A stretch of 64,000 bases of DNA from Neptunomonas phycophila (GCF_001922575.1 NZ_MRCI01000001.1:1426001-1490000), one strand, 5' to 3'; positions 54,876 to 64,000 are shown, counted from the stretch's first letter. The notes: generated from the letters alone by a model not told the origin. A program made the numbers and translations.

Positions 54876-56462
54876 ATGATGATCATTAACGAAGCTGTAG
54901 TAGAGCTGTCTAGATTGCAGTTCGCTTTAACTGCAATGTACCATTTCCTTTTTGTTCCCCTGACGTTGGGAATGTCATTCATTCTCGCCATCATGGAGTC
55001 GGTCTATGTTATTACCGGAAAACAAGTCTATAAAGACATGGTCAAGTTTTGGGGAAAGTTGTTTGGGATCAACTTTGCTTTAGGCGTGACAACCGGTTTA
55101 ACCATGGAATTTCAATTTGGAACAAACTGGTCTTATTATTCCCATTATGTGGGAGATATTTTTGGAGCTCCACTAGCCATTGAAGGTTTAATGGCTTTTT
55201 TTCTAGAATCAACTTTAGTTGGTTTGTTCTTTTTTGGCTGGGACCGCCTAAGCAAGCTTAAGCATTTATTAGTGACTTGGGGTGTTGCATTGGGTTCTAA
55301 CTTTTCGGCTTTGTGGATTTTGATAGCTAATGGATGGATGCAAAATCCTGTTGGGTCAGAGTTTAATTATGAAACGATGCGAATGGAGTTGGTCGACTTC
55401 GGCGCTTTGCTATTTAACCCTGTAGCGCAAGTTAAGTTTGTTCATACTGTGTCAGCAGGGTATGTAACAGGTGCGGTTTTTGTATTAGCCATTTCCAGTT
55501 ATTACTTACTAAAAAATCGCGATTTACCCTTTGCGCGGCGTTCATTTGCTATCGCTTCGGCTTTTGGTTTGGCTTCTATTCTCAGTGTCATTATCTTAGG
55601 TGACGAGTCTGGCTATGAGCTAGGTGATGTTCAAAAAGTTAAGCTGGCTGCTGTCGAAGCTGAATGGCATACGCATGAAGCCCCTGCTGCTTTTACACTA
55701 ATTGGTTTTCCGAATCAGGAAATAGGGGAGACGGAATATGCTATTCGTATCCCAGGAGTCTTAGGTTTAATCGCAACACGCTCTATTACTGAGGAGGTGG
55801 AAGGGATAGCGGATCTAAAGGCTCATAACCGTCAACGTATAATAAATGGCATTTATGCTAATCAATTGCTTGATGAGTTGCGCTCGGGTTCTACAGACGC
55901 ACTTGTTAAAGAAAATTTCGAAAAAGTAAAAGACGATTTAGGTTATGGGTTACTAGTTACTGCATTTACGGATGACATAAACAACGTAACCTCCGAACAG
56001 ATAGATCAAGCTGTTGATTATAGTATCCCTCGTGTAGCGCCTATCTTTTTTGCTTTTCGTATTATGGTCGCGGCAGGTTTCATCATGCTAATCATTTTTG
56101 CCACTGCTTTTTATCAAAATGCGCGTCGACGCATCGGCAACAACCGTTTATTTCTTCGTATTATCTTATGTAGTCTACCGCTTCCGTGGATCGCTTGTGA
56201 AACAGGGTGGATTGTGGCTGAGTATGGCAGGCAGCCATGGGCAATAGGAGAAATATTACCGGTACATGTCGCCGTATCTAGTCTGTCAGCAGGCGAGATT
56301 TGGCTATCGATGGGCTTGATGACTGCTCTATATACTGTTTTCCTTTTTGCCGAAATGTACCTAATGATTAAATTCGCCAAAAAAGGACCATCCAGCTTAC
56401 ATACAGGGCGCTATGCTTTAGAAGGTGACATAGCTCAAATGCGCGTTCAGGGGGAGCAGTAA
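54876..56462 (+). CDS. cydA: Cytochrome bd ubiquinol oxidase subunit I
   Basis: CydA carries haems b558, b595 and d and the quinol site in a high-affinity terminal oxidase. At 528 residues it has E. coli-like length. It has [18 protein letters not shown] (haem ligand H23), the [27 protein letters not shown] core, a Q-loop and [22 protein letters not shown] start at 54879 is equally possible. cydB follows after 1 bp. Confidence 0.97.
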   Translation: MMIINEAVVELSRLQFALTAMYHFLFVPLTLGMSFILAIMESVYVITGKQVYKDMVKFWGKLFGINFALGVTTGLTMEFQFGTNWSYYSHYVGDIFGAPLAIEGLMAFFLESTLVGLFFFGWDRLSKLKHLLVTWGVALGSNFSALWILIANGWMQNPVGSEFNYETMRMELVDFGALLFNPVAQVKFVHTVSAGYVTGAVFVLAISSYYLLKNRDLPFARRSFAIASAFGLASILSVIILGDESGYELGDVQKVKLAAVEAEWHTHEAPAAFTLIGFPNQEIGETEYAIRIPGVLGLIATRSITEEVEGIADLKAHNRQRIINGIYANQLLDELRSGSTDALVKENFEKVKDDLGYGLLVTAFTDDINNVTSEQIDQAVDYSIPRVAPIFFAFRIMVAAGFIMLIIFATAFYQNARRRIGNNRLFLRIILCSLPLPWIACETGWIVAEYGRQPWAIGEILPVHVAVSSLSAGEIWLSMGLMTALYTVFLFAEMYLMIKFAKKGPSSLHTGRYALEGDIAQMRVQGEQ

Positions 56463-56463
56463 A

Positions 56464-57600
56464 ATGGATTATGAATTATTAAAACTAATATGGTGGGCAT
56501 TGATAGGTGTTTTGCTGATTGGTTTTGCGGTAACCGATGGCTTCGATATGGGAGTAGGTAGCCTGCTGAGAATAGTTGGCAACGATGATATCGAACGTCG
56601 CGTAATGATTAATTCCATTGCCCCGCATTGGGATGGAAATCAAGTATGGTTTATAACCGCCGGTGGTGCGCTCTTTGCAGCATGGCCTATTGTTTATGCG
56701 ACCTCTTTTTCGGGTTTTTACTTTGCAATGATTTTGACCTTAGTCGCGCTTTTTTTCAGACCCATTGGCTTCGATTACCGTTCTAAATTACCGAACCCTT
56801 CATGGCGTAATAGTTGGGACTGGGGGATTACGTTCGGCTCTGCTGTGCCGCCAATTATCTTCGGTGTTGCATTTGGTAATTTATTGCAAGGAGTACCTTT
56901 TGAGTTTGATAGCTACCTTCGGGTGACATATACAGGCACGTTTTTCGCTCTATTGAATCCTTTTGCTGTGTTATGCGGTGTTGTTAGCTTACTAATGATC
57001 ATGACTCAAGGTGGGGCTTGGCTTCTGATGAAGACTGATGGCCACTTGCTAATCAAAGTTGCACGCGCAACATTAATCACGGGGTTATTGGCATGTTTGT
57101 GCTTTGTGCTTGCAGGTTTGTGGTTAGCTTTTGGAATAGATGGGTATGTGATCACCAGCCAGGTGAATGGTAATGACGTCTTAACTCCATTAATGAAGTC
57201 GGTTGAGATTCAATCTGGAGCATGGCTGAATAACTATGAAAAATATCCTGTGTTAATGCTTGCGCCTGTGTTGGGGGTTGCTGGCATGTTAGTAGCTAGT
57301 TTGGCTGGTGCTCTGCGTAAAGGCGCATTGGCTTTTTTGAGTTCATCGCTGGGTATCGCGGGCATTATAGTTACCGCTGGGGGATCAATGTTTCCTTTTT
57401 TAATGCCGTCGTCTTCACAGCCCGGAATGAGCTTGACTCTCTGGGATGCAACATCCAGTGAAATGACACTTAAAATCATGTTTTTTGTCGCGTGTGTTTT
57501 TGTGCCAATTATTTTGATTTACACCTTATGGAGCTACTGGGTTATGTTCGGGCGTATTAGTAAAGCTCACATAGAAAAGAATACGCACTCATTGTATTAA
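56464..57600 (+). CDS. cydB: Cytochrome bd ubiquinol oxidase subunit II
   Basis: The 378-residue membrane subunit has the CydB start YELLKLIWWALIGVLLIGFAVTDGFDMGVG and PHWDGNQVWFI. Nine hydrophobic segments are visible. It pairs with CydA, and CydX follows 46 bp later with its own SD. Confidence 0.97.
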   Translation: MDYELLKLIWWALIGVLLIGFAVTDGFDMGVGSLLRIVGNDDIERRVMINSIAPHWDGNQVWFITAGGALFAAWPIVYATSFSGFYFAMILTLVALFFRPIGFDYRSKLPNPSWRNSWDWGITFGSAVPPIIFGVAFGNLLQGVPFEFDSYLRVTYTGTFFALLNPFAVLCGVVSLLMIMTQGGAWLLMKTDGHLLIKVARATLITGLLACLCFVLAGLWLAFGIDGYVITSQVNGNDVLTPLMKSVEIQSGAWLNNYEKYPVLMLAPVLGVAGMLVASLAGALRKGALAFLSSSLGIAGIIVTAGGSMFPFLMPSSSQPGMSLTLWDATSSEMTLKIMFFVACVFVPIILIYTLWSYWVMFGRISKAHIEKNTHSLY

Positions 57601-57646
57601 TATGTAAATAACTTTGAAGCGTGGCTTCAAGGTGGAGGAATAAGAT

Positions 57647-57754
57647 ATGTGGTACTTTGCTTGGATTCTGGGTGTGCTGCTAGCGTGTTCATTTGGCATC
57701 ATTAATGCTGTTTGGCTCGAATTTAAAGGGTATGAGGGTGAAGAGGAAGCCTGA
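57647..57754 (+). CDS. cydX: CydX, small subunit of cytochrome bd oxidase
   Basis: A 35-residue ORF starts MWYFAWILGVLLACSFG, contains one membrane helix, and ends with an acidic EGEEEA tail. That is the CydX pattern needed for stable bd oxidase. GGAGG 8 bp upstream supports translation. It stands 46 bp after cydB and 5 bp before cydD, the standard cydABX order. Confidence 0.93.
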   Translation: MWYFAWILGVLLACSFGIINAVWLEFKGYEGEEEA

Positions 57755-57759
57755 GCTAA

Positions 57760-59484
57760 ATGAATCAAGACTCTAAAAACAAAGAGCGCCATCAAGGGCG
57801 CTCTTTTACTAATGAAACGTTATTCCTGAAAGATTTAGTCGGTTTTCAACGTATAAAATATCGCTATGTGAATGTGCTAGGCATGTTGGCAGGGCTTTTG
57901 ATAGTTGTCCAAGCGTGGGCTTTATCTAACCTCTTTGCCGATCTCGTCTCATTTAATACGTTATCGTTTTTTATGTTGATTTTAGGCCTGTTAGCGTGGC
58001 TTTTGCGATCAGTTTTACATCTCAGCAGAGATGTTATCGCCTCTGAAGCGAGTCGTAACATTCGTTTCAATTTGCGGGAAAAATTATTAAGCGAATTAAC
58101 TTTTTTAGGGCCTAAACGATCGGTTATTGATGAAGATGCCGCTTTATCGACTCGAGTTTATGAGCAGGTCGATGCCTTAGATGACTATTATTCGCGTTAT
58201 AAACCGCAGACATTTATGGTGACTGTAGTCCCATTTATTATACTGCTAACGGTGTTGCCTATATCGCTTATTACGTTTTTCATTTTTTTATTGACGACAC
58301 CTTTAGTGATTTTTTTTATGGTTCTGGTGGGGCATAAAGCTGCAAATGCTAACCGAAAGCAGTTTTCAGTGCTGGCTATGTTATCCAATCAATTTATGGA
58401 TATGAACCAAGGTTTATCTGAGCTTAGACGTCTCTCAAGAGTTGAAGATGCAAGGGAAAGGCTTTCATCAAGTGCAAAAGCTTATCAAAGTACTTCTATG
58501 GGGGTACTGCGTCTCGCTTTTTTATCGACTGCTACTTTAGAGCTTTTCGCTTCATTATCTATCGCAATGGTTGCTTTGTATTTAGGACTAGGTTTGCTCG
58601 AAAAGTTGCCTTGGCAGCTGGGTTCTTCGCCTGTTACTTTGACTAATGCTTTTTTCTTGTTGTTATTAGCCCCTGAGTTTTACCTTCCTTTACGCCAATT
58701 AGGGCAAGACTATCACGCCAAACAAAAAGCAGAAGCAGCAGCATCAGGAATTTTGCAGATATTAGAGGCTTCAACTATTGATAGTTCTACAACACAAGTT
58801 CACTTGAAAGATAGTGAGACCCCACAAACACTGATACTTTTTGATTCATTGTCTTTAGACGCGAATAAGCGGACTCGGCTAGTTTCAATCTCCGGTCATA
58901 TACACGAAGGCGAACGTATTTGGCTCAGTGGGGAGTCAGGTGTTGGTAAATCCAGTTTGCTTTATATTCTCTTAGGCTTTGAAGATAGCTATAGGGGGCA
59001 ATGCCTAATTGACGGTATTGATATAAAACAAGCCGACCTATCTCAATGGCGTTCACGACTAGCTTGGATACCTCAGTCTCCTGAATGGATTAATGGAACC
59101 ATTCGTCAAAATCTTACGTTAGGCCTGAGCAATTTAGATAGTGCAAGCATTCATGACGCTTTAGAAAAAAGCAAAGCCAATATTTTTATTAGAAAATTAC
59201 CTAACGGTTTAGATACCAAGCTTTCAGAGTTAGGGACAGGGCTGTCCGGTGGGCAGATGCAACGACTGTCTATTGCGCGAGCGTTATTATCCAACGCAGA
59301 TGTTTGGCTTTTAGACGAGCCTTGTGCAAGCCTTGATCAAGAGACAGCTGAAGCGGTTTTAGAAACAATTAATCGCGTGTCAGAGCAGAAAACCTTATTA
59401 GTCGTTAGTCATGATACGCACCCCATTGAGTGGGTTGATAAACATTGGAAACTGACTAAGGAAGGGCTTTATGAAGTTGCATAA
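57760..59484 (+). CDS. cydD: CydD, half of the heterodimeric thiol ABC exporter
   Basis: CydDC exports glutathione/cysteine and is needed for bd oxidase assembly. The 574-residue protein has an N-terminal six-helix exporter domain and a C-terminal ATPase with Walker A GESGVGKSSL. It has LSGGQMQRLSIARALL and VWLLDEPCASLD. It starts 5 bp after cydX. A terminator-like hairpin overlaps codons 8-16. Confidence 0.93.
   Translation: MNQDSKNKERHQGRSFTNETLFLKDLVGFQRIKYRYVNVLGMLAGLLIVVQAWALSNLFADLVSFNTLSFFMLILGLLAWLLRSVLHLSRDVIASEASRNIRFNLREKLLSELTFLGPKRSVIDEDAALSTRVYEQVDALDDYYSRYKPQTFMVTVVPFIILLTVLPISLITFFIFLLTTPLVIFFMVLVGHKAANANRKQFSVLAMLSNQFMDMNQGLSELRRLSRVEDARERLSSSAKAYQSTSMGVLRLAFLSTATLELFASLSIAMVALYLGLGLLEKLPWQLGSSPVTLTNAFFLLLLAPEFYLPLRQLGQDYHAKQKAEAAASGILQILEASTIDSSTTQVHLKDSETPQTLILFDSLSLDANKRTRLVSISGHIHEGERIWLSGESGVGKSSLLYILLGFEDSYRGQCLIDGIDIKQADLSQWRSRLAWIPQSPEWINGTIRQNLTLGLSNLDSASIHDALEKSKANIFIRKLPNGLDTKLSELGTGLSGGQMQRLSIARALLSNADVWLLDEPCASLDQETAEAVLETINRVSEQKTLLVVSHDTHPIEWVDKHWKLTKEGLYEVA
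57781..57807 (+). terminator. Terminator-like hairpin inside the start of cydD
   Basis: AAAGAGCGCC (57781-57790) and GGCGCTCTTT (57797-57806) are an exact 10-bp stem with a six-base loop and a short T-run. It is within coding sequence, 21 bp after the cydD ATG. It may limit cydDC transcripts relative to cydABX. Confidence 0.6.
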
Positions 59485-61114
59485 ATTGTCTTTAAAGCAT
59501 CTGTTAACGGCCAGTTTAACTGGGTTGGTTATGTCCGGGCTCTTAGGGTTAATATCAAGTATAGCGGGCATAGCACTTCTCGGTGTATCCGGTTGGTTTA
59601 TTTCGGCTGCGGGCTTAGCCGGTGGTCTCCTATTTTTTAATTACTTTACGCCGGGGGCAATCATTCGCCTTATGGCTATATTAAGAACTGCTGGAAAATA
59701 CGGCGAACAAGTTTTTGCTCATAGTCATTTACTTGATCTATTGAGGTTGTTGCGTTTATGGGTCTGGGATCAGCGCGCGGATAGAGATCCCGCTCTTGTT
59801 TCAAAAGAAAGTAAAGGCGATTTGTTGCAACGAATAGTAGCAGACGTAGACCAAATTATACGCTGGCCGTTGATGGTTTTTTTCCCTTGGCTATATGCGT
59901 TGGGTGCCTATTGTTTGGTTATCTGTTTGGCTTTTTATATTAATGCTTCACTAGGGTGGCCTTTGCTGGTTGGTGCTATTTTGCACCTTTGTGTTATACC
60001 TTATCTCTTGATGCGCTGGGGATTAAAGAGGGTTTACTCATCTCAAGTATTAGGTATACATCGCCGAAGTCGTTTTATTAGCGTATTTTCCTCTCTAATT
60101 ACGTTAACTATTCGTGGGAATTGGTCTTCTTATTCGTCGCGCTTGCACCAGTTGGATAATCGACAGAGAAAAAATGATAAACAGATACAGATGTTATTGA
60201 GCGTCGCTAAGTTCTTAATCAATCTTGTTACAATTGCTTTGCTAACCTTGCTCGTGACATTAGCCGTTCAGTATGAGTCTTCAAATAAACACTTTACATT
60301 GATTGACGGCATAGATGCCGCGTGGTTTGTTGGTCTGCTGCTATCTCTCCTAGCACTTAATGAGCTGATGACTCCATTGGCTCAGTTGTTTTTAGCACAC
60401 GCACAAGCGAAAGTTGGCTTGAAACGGCTAAAACAGATTGAAGTGCAGGTTAAACCAAAATCCAACCTAGCTATTTCTCACATTGATTCGCTCTCTTTTA
60501 AAAATTGGAAAGGGGTACATCTTCCTTCGCTTTTGGGCAGCCCTATTGTATCTATGTCGCTTAAAGTGGGAGACACTCTAGCTATTATAGGAAAAAGTGG
60601 TTGTGGCAAATCGACATTATTATCTTCAATGGCAGGGGAGTGTTATTCGCAAGGCCTTTCATTGATCAATGATCAGGTGATCGATTTATATGGAGAACCG
60701 GCTTATCAAGCTTATGTCAGTTACTTGCCTCAGAGTCCTTATATTTTCCAGCAAAGTGTTGCAGCTAATATTAGGCTTGGAAAGCCAGAAGCCTCCGATG
60801 AAGAAGTGTTGAAGGCGTTAGCGGCAGTCAAATTGGATGATTGGGCTCACGGGCTACCTCAAGGTATGTATACGTTTTTAAGTGCTCAGGGAAAAGATTT
60901 ATCCGGAGGTCAGATTAAGCGTCTAGCCTTAGCTAGATTGCTGATTCGCAAGGCCCCTATTTTGTTATTAGACGAACCGTTTGATGGCTTAGATCAAGAC
61001 ACCATAGAGCATTTAATCACATCACTAGAGGGTGAGTATAAGCCTAATATTCTCGTATTTATTAGCCATATAGATACAAGACTTAATGAACGCGCTAAAT
61101 CTTTGCATCTATAA
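59471..61114 (+). CDS. cydC: CydC, second half of the thiol ABC exporter
   Basis: It overlaps cydD by 14 bp and has 547 residues. It has a six-helix domain followed by an ATPase: Walker A IGKSGCGKSTLLS, signature LSGGQIKRLALARLL and Walker B ILLLDEPFDGLD. It partners CydD. Sequence is divergent from E. coli in the membrane part, but all NBD motifs are intact. Confidence 0.92.
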   Translation: MKLHKLSLKHLLTASLTGLVMSGLLGLISSIAGIALLGVSGWFISAAGLAGGLLFFNYFTPGAIIRLMAILRTAGKYGEQVFAHSHLLDLLRLLRLWVWDQRADRDPALVSKESKGDLLQRIVADVDQIIRWPLMVFFPWLYALGAYCLVICLAFYINASLGWPLLVGAILHLCVIPYLLMRWGLKRVYSSQVLGIHRRSRFISVFSSLITLTIRGNWSSYSSRLHQLDNRQRKNDKQIQMLLSVAKFLINLVTIALLTLLVTLAVQYESSNKHFTLIDGIDAAWFVGLLLSLLALNELMTPLAQLFLAHAQAKVGLKRLKQIEVQVKPKSNLAISHIDSLSFKNWKGVHLPSLLGSPIVSMSLKVGDTLAIIGKSGCGKSTLLSSMAGECYSQGLSLINDQVIDLYGEPAYQAYVSYLPQSPYIFQQSVAANIRLGKPEASDEEVLKALAAVKLDDWAHGLPQGMYTFLSAQGKDLSGGQIKRLALARLLIRKAPILLLDEPFDGLDQDTIEHLITSLEGEYKPNILVFISHIDTRLNERAKSLHL

Positions 61115-61128
61115 GGGCCATATGAGCA

Positions 61129-62235
61129 TCAAATCTTTTTCAGTAACAGACTCCCTATTGAGTACCCAGCGCCAAACGAGCAGATAACACCAAGGTCGTT
61201 TGGCTCCATATCTTGATGATATAAATTAAAGGCAACCAAAGATCCTGCAGAGGCTATATTGGCGAATTGATCAAGAATAATTGGAGCGGTCAGTTGATCT
61301 GCATCTTTCCCTAATAAACGACGGATAATTAGCTGATTCATATTGATATTTGCTTGGTGTAGCCACCAACGCTTTATATCACTAGTTTTTAAGCCATTAG
61401 AGGCTACATGATTCTCTAAGTGATCAGCAGCCATGGGGCAAACCTCTTTAAAAACCTTTCTCCCGTTTTGATGGAACAATGCTTGAGGTGAAAAAGGGTC
61501 TGTATCGCAGGCGCGAGCGGTATACCCAAAGTTAGAGCGTATATTATTCGAAAACTGTGTCGCCGCTCGGACGCTGACCATTTCAAATGTATGTAAAGGT
61601 GAAGTAATAGCTTTGGAGTTTTCAACAACCATTGCCGTTGCAACATCACCAAAAATAAAATGGCTGTCACGGTCGGTGAAGTTGACTTGAGGTGATGTTA
61701 ACTCCGGGGAAATAACCAATACCGAGTTAGCCGTACCGGCTTTGACCATTTCATAAGCTCGATGTAAACCAAAGGTGCCAGAGGAGCAGGCGACTTGCAT
61801 ATCAAAAGCGAACCCGTCTATTCCCAGCGCGTGCTGAACCTCAATTGCGATCGCAGGATAAGGTCGTTGCGTGTAAGATGAAGAAACTATAACGGCATCT
61901 ATCTGATTTGGGAGCTTATTTGCTGCACATAGTGCGTCTTTAGCGGCTTCTATTGCCATCTCGGCTTGTAAAGAGATGTCATCATCAGGGCGTTCAGTCA
62001 GTGATGGTCGCATTCTATTTGTATCTAAAATACCGTCTTTTTCTATAACATAACGGCTTTTAATGCCGGAAGCTTTTTCTATAAATTCGCTATTGGAAAA
62101 AGGAGGCTTGTCACCAAATAGTGCTATGTTTTGTTCCACCCATGCATTATAACTATGCACAAGTTCGTCATTAGAGATGGTATTAGCGGGTTTCCAGAGG
62201 CCTGAGCCTGTGATGAAAGGGCGTATAGTATCCAT
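61129..62235 (-). CDS. Beta-ketoacyl-ACP synthase III family protein
   Basis: The 368-residue KAS III fold has C150 in QVACSSGTFG, H293 in WWLHQANIN and N326 in FANIASAGS, so the C-H-N triad is present. It is longer than E. coli FabH (317), with an N-terminal insertion (residues 30-80). It resembles the FabH2 type of pseudomonads, which accepts longer acyl-CoA. It is not in a fatty-acid operon. Minus strand, convergent with cydC. Confidence 0.85.
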   Translation of the reverse strand: MDTIRPFITGSGLWKPANTISNDELVHSYNAWVEQNIALFGDKPPFSNSEFIEKASGIKSRYVIEKDGILDTNRMRPSLTERPDDDISLQAEMAIEAAKDALCAANKLPNQIDAVIVSSSYTQRPYPAIAIEVQHALGIDGFAFDMQVACSSGTFGLHRAYEMVKAGTANSVLVISPELTSPQVNFTDRDSHFIFGDVATAMVVENSKAITSPLHTFEMVSVRAATQFSNNIRSNFGYTARACDTDPFSPQALFHQNGRKVFKEVCPMAADHLENHVASNGLKTSDIKRWWLHQANINMNQLIIRRLLGKDADQLTAPIILDQFANIASAGSLVAFNLYHQDMEPNDLGVICSFGAGYSIGSLLLKKI

Positions 62236-62331
62236 AGGTGCTCTTCTTTTTTAGAGCAGTATAGGACAAAAAGATAGAGTATTGAAAACAGATGTTGGGT
62301 TAAGTGTTTATTTAAGGATTAGGATGGAGTA

Positions 62332-62351
62332 ACGGGGCAAGGGAGCCCCGT
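62332..62351. repeat. GC-rich hairpin downstream of the RSP_7527-like gene
   Basis: ACGGGGC and GCCCCGT pair over a six-base loop. It may end the minus-strand small gene; no clear T-run. Confidence 0.4.
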
Positions 62352-62380
62352 ATTCCGGAAGATTAAATGGTGCCCGTCAA

Positions 62381-62569
62381 TTAATGGTGTGCGTGGCGAC
62401 CAATATGAAGTTTAGGTAGTTCCATACGGAACAAAGATTTAACGAAACGTTTTGTTGATGCAAATAATTCAGCGTTGTATTCACGACGCATTTGGTAAGC
62501 GCGATCAATGTAATACTGAGTGTCGACGTTGCCAGTAGAATCTGTTTTGATGCTGTGTTGAGTATGCAT
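62381..62569 (-). CDS. RSP_7527-type small protein
   Basis: A 62-residue protein with GGAGG 7 bp before its ATG. The YYIDRAYQMRREYNAELFAS helix resembles the RSP_7527 family, small basic proteins of unknown function seen in marine and photosynthetic bacteria. It ends in a His-rich HIGRHAHH tail. It is divergent from the LysR gene, a usual arrangement for regulator and target. Confidence 0.72.
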   Translation of the reverse strand: MHTQHSIKTDSTGNVDTQYYIDRAYQMRREYNAELFASTKRFVKSLFRMELPKLHIGRHAHH

Positions 62570-62692
62570 GTTAAGCCTCCGGTTAAGCTCAATTGATTAA
62601 GGTATGTAGGTATACTAAGGTCGAATGCGGAATTGGACAAACGATCATTTCTCAGTAGAATGATGAGAAAAAATAATCAATGAGGTGCTGCT

Positions 62693-63622
62693 ATCAGACG
62701 CTTACCCCCACTCAACGCCATTCGTGTATTTGAAGCTGCAGCGCGCAATGAAAGTTTCGCTGCGGCGGCTGAAGAGCTATTCATAACGGCTTCAGCGGTT
62801 AGTCATCAAATAAAAACGCTTGAGCAATTTTTAGGGTTGGTTCTGTTTAGAAGAAACAAACGCAAAGTTGAGCTTACCCCAATAGGCCATCAATACTTAG
62901 TTTCGGTCAAACATGCCCTTGATGAAATTGAAGTGGCGACTCAGCGAATAACAACCAGCGCGGGTAATGACGTTGTTACAATCAGTGTTGCACCTAACTT
63001 TTTAACCCGTTGGCTCATGCCTAGAATGAGCCGTTTCCAAGAAAAATACCCTGATGTAGAACTGCAAATTAGTGCATCGACAGGCCTTATTGATTTTAAT
63101 AAGTCGGCAGTTGATATGGCCGTTTATTTTGGTCATGGAGATTGGCATGACATTGAAGTGCATTTTCTGCGTAATGTTTTCCAAGTGCCTGTATGCAGCC
63201 CTGTGCTTATGTCGGGATCTCGTCCATTAATTCAACCCGCTGATTTACGTAGGCATACACTCATACATGTGAGTAAGCGATTGTATGAATGGCCAGAGTG
63301 GCTGCAATTAGCAGGGGTAGAATATACGGGCTTTAGCCGAGGACTGCAGTTGTCTAGTAGTCAATTAGCAACGGCAGCTGCTCAAGAGGGCCTAGGCGTT
63401 GCACTGGCCGATAGCACGCTTACTTCACGTGAAATTGAGCAGGGTAAACTGGTTGTCCCGTTTGATTTAATGATGGATACACATAAATCGTTTTATTTGG
63501 TTTACCAAAAAAATCGATTATTAACTTATGGCATGCAAGCCTTTAAAGATTGGGTTATTGAAGAGATGCTTGATGGCTCAGTTATTAAAGAAAACAGCAT
63601 GGTTTCTCAGTCCAATAACTAA
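62693..63622 (+). CDS. LysR family regulator (GcvA-like) with apparent ATC start
   Basis: Reading in frame from 62693 gives the expected start RRLPPLNAIRVFEAAARNESFAAAA, the GcvA-type N-terminus, right after an ATC codon. GAGGTG lies 5 bp before it. No ATG, GTG or TTG occurs in frame until TTG 62837, which would remove the helix-turn-helix. The helix-turn-helix is followed by a LysR effector domain; total 309 residues. The effector is unknown. The small gene at 62381 is the likely target. Confidence 0.82.
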   Translation: MRRLPPLNAIRVFEAAARNESFAAAAEELFITASAVSHQIKTLEQFLGLVLFRRNKRKVELTPIGHQYLVSVKHALDEIEVATQRITTSAGNDVVTISVAPNFLTRWLMPRMSRFQEKYPDVELQISASTGLIDFNKSAVDMAVYFGHGDWHDIEVHFLRNVFQVPVCSPVLMSGSRPLIQPADLRRHTLIHVSKRLYEWPEWLQLAGVEYTGFSRGLQLSSSQLATAAAQEGLGVALADSTLTSREIEQGKLVVPFDLMMDTHKSFYLVYQKNRLLTYGMQAFKDWVIEEMLDGSVIKENSMVSQSNN

Positions 63623-63908
63623 CGTAGTTGCTCATTATAGTTGTCGATTGGCGACAAGTGTCAGTGGTATTTTTTCACTGAAATATCGATACATTCCTGC
63701 AAAAATCTTCTAAATCCTCTCTTGTATTCAGGCTCTATTAATTTAATTAAGAGTCGTAGCCTAGAGATGCAAAAAAATCAAATTTTTAACTAAAAAAAAT
63801 TTTATTAGTAATGTGGATTTGTTATACATGCCTTTGACTGCAATGAGGTGGTTTTTGTTTCGGGCTAACTGCCTCATAGACAGAGTCTAAAATCATGGAG
63901 GAAATTAC

Positions 63909-64000
63909 ATGTCTTTTTACTATACGAGTTCTGGGTATTCCGGTTATAGCTGGTACAACTCTTACTGGTCTAAATATAAACATCACGATAATAAAAATGA
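63909..64000 (+). CDS. Start of a Tyr/Ser-rich protein (runs off the window)
   Basis: GGAGG 8 bp upstream of ATG 63909 marks a strong start. The 30 visible codons give MSFYYTSSGYSGYSWYNSY, then WSKYKHHDNKN. No stop occurs before the window edge. Aromatic and Ser repeats with a basic/His stretch could begin a surface or calcium-binding protein, but the part seen is too short to name. The 286-bp spacer before it is AT-rich. Confidence 0.6.
   Translation, partial: MSFYYTSSGYSGYSWYNSYWSKYKHHDNKN

Noticed and set aside
62377-62640. An 87-codon minus-strand ORF overlapping the RSP_7527-type gene in another frame
   Set aside because: The 62-residue frame has a strong SD and a family-like sequence; the longer one has neither.
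62680-62733. ATG at 62680 as the LysR start
   Set aside because: It is in a different frame and meets a stop after 17 codons.

Overview
The window is chromosomal DNA from a gammaproteobacterium, most likely a marine Oceanospirillales-type organism. The grounds are about 45% GC, the tig-clpP-clpX and lon-hupB-ppiD blocks, dapA-bamC, purM-purN with a DUF3108 gene, BepA and PerM-type proteins, and a full cydABX-DC set. Assignments come from reading the translations; no database search was run. About 70 protein genes, one tRNA, ten terminators or terminator-like hairpins and several candidate promoters or operators can be supported. No CRISPR array, insertion sequence, integrase or phage gene was seen.

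Layout. 1-2.7 kb: end of tig, then clpP and clpX. 2.7-9.6 kb: ndpA/yejK, a YpfJ-type zinc protease, yaeQ, a CBS protein, a cytosolic M48 protease fused to a TerB-like domain, dsbB and DAHP synthase. 9.8-19.7 kb: dsbD, then a c-di-GMP/surface region. This region has a GGDEF-EAL protein with a degenerate receiver, a three-gene cassette (outer-membrane beta-barrel, His/Gly-rich exported peptide, exported C39 peptidase), a PilZ protein, mltA, an EF-hand protein and a small exported protein. 19.7-24.3 kb: yfcL, a DUF3108 gene, purN, purM, a PerM-family protein and hda. 24.3-31.3 kb: RNA-modification and ribosome-rescue genes (RluA family, tcdA, trhO, arfB), small unknowns, a diguanylate-cyclase relative with a broken GGDEF motif, and rarD. 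31.4-34.7 kb: hisC, trpA and trpB on the minus strand, behind a large palindrome. 34.9-37.1 kb: a four-gene Ras-like GTPase/Roadblock module. 37.3-46.7 kb: a TetR regulator, bepA, tusA, a second PerM protein, bcp, dapA, bamC, a hydroxyacid dehydrogenase, rluA and rlmD. 46.9-54.7 kb: an unknown membrane-anchored protein, a YbiB-type protein, nfuA, lon with a heat-shock-like promoter, hupB, tRNA-Asp and ppiD. 54.9-61.1 kb: cydA, cydB, cydX (35 codons), cydD, cydC. 61.1-64 kb: a FabH-like synthase, a 62-residue RSP_7527-type protein, a LysR regulator that appears to start at ATC, and the beginning of a Tyr/Ser-rich protein.

How they fit together. Much of the window is protein quality control (Tig, ClpXP, Lon, PpiD, BepA, BamC, DsbB, DsbD). 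The most unusual locus is 13.8-15.8 kb. Its small precursor carries a Sec signal peptide followed by a second, bacteriocin-type GG-like leader. The neighbouring C39 peptidase also has a signal peptide, and the beta-barrel could be the exit pore. This looks like a minimal two-step export system for a metal-binding or matrix-forming peptide, and c-di-GMP genes flank it on both sides. The second notable system is the GTPase/Roadblock module at 34.9-37.1 kb.
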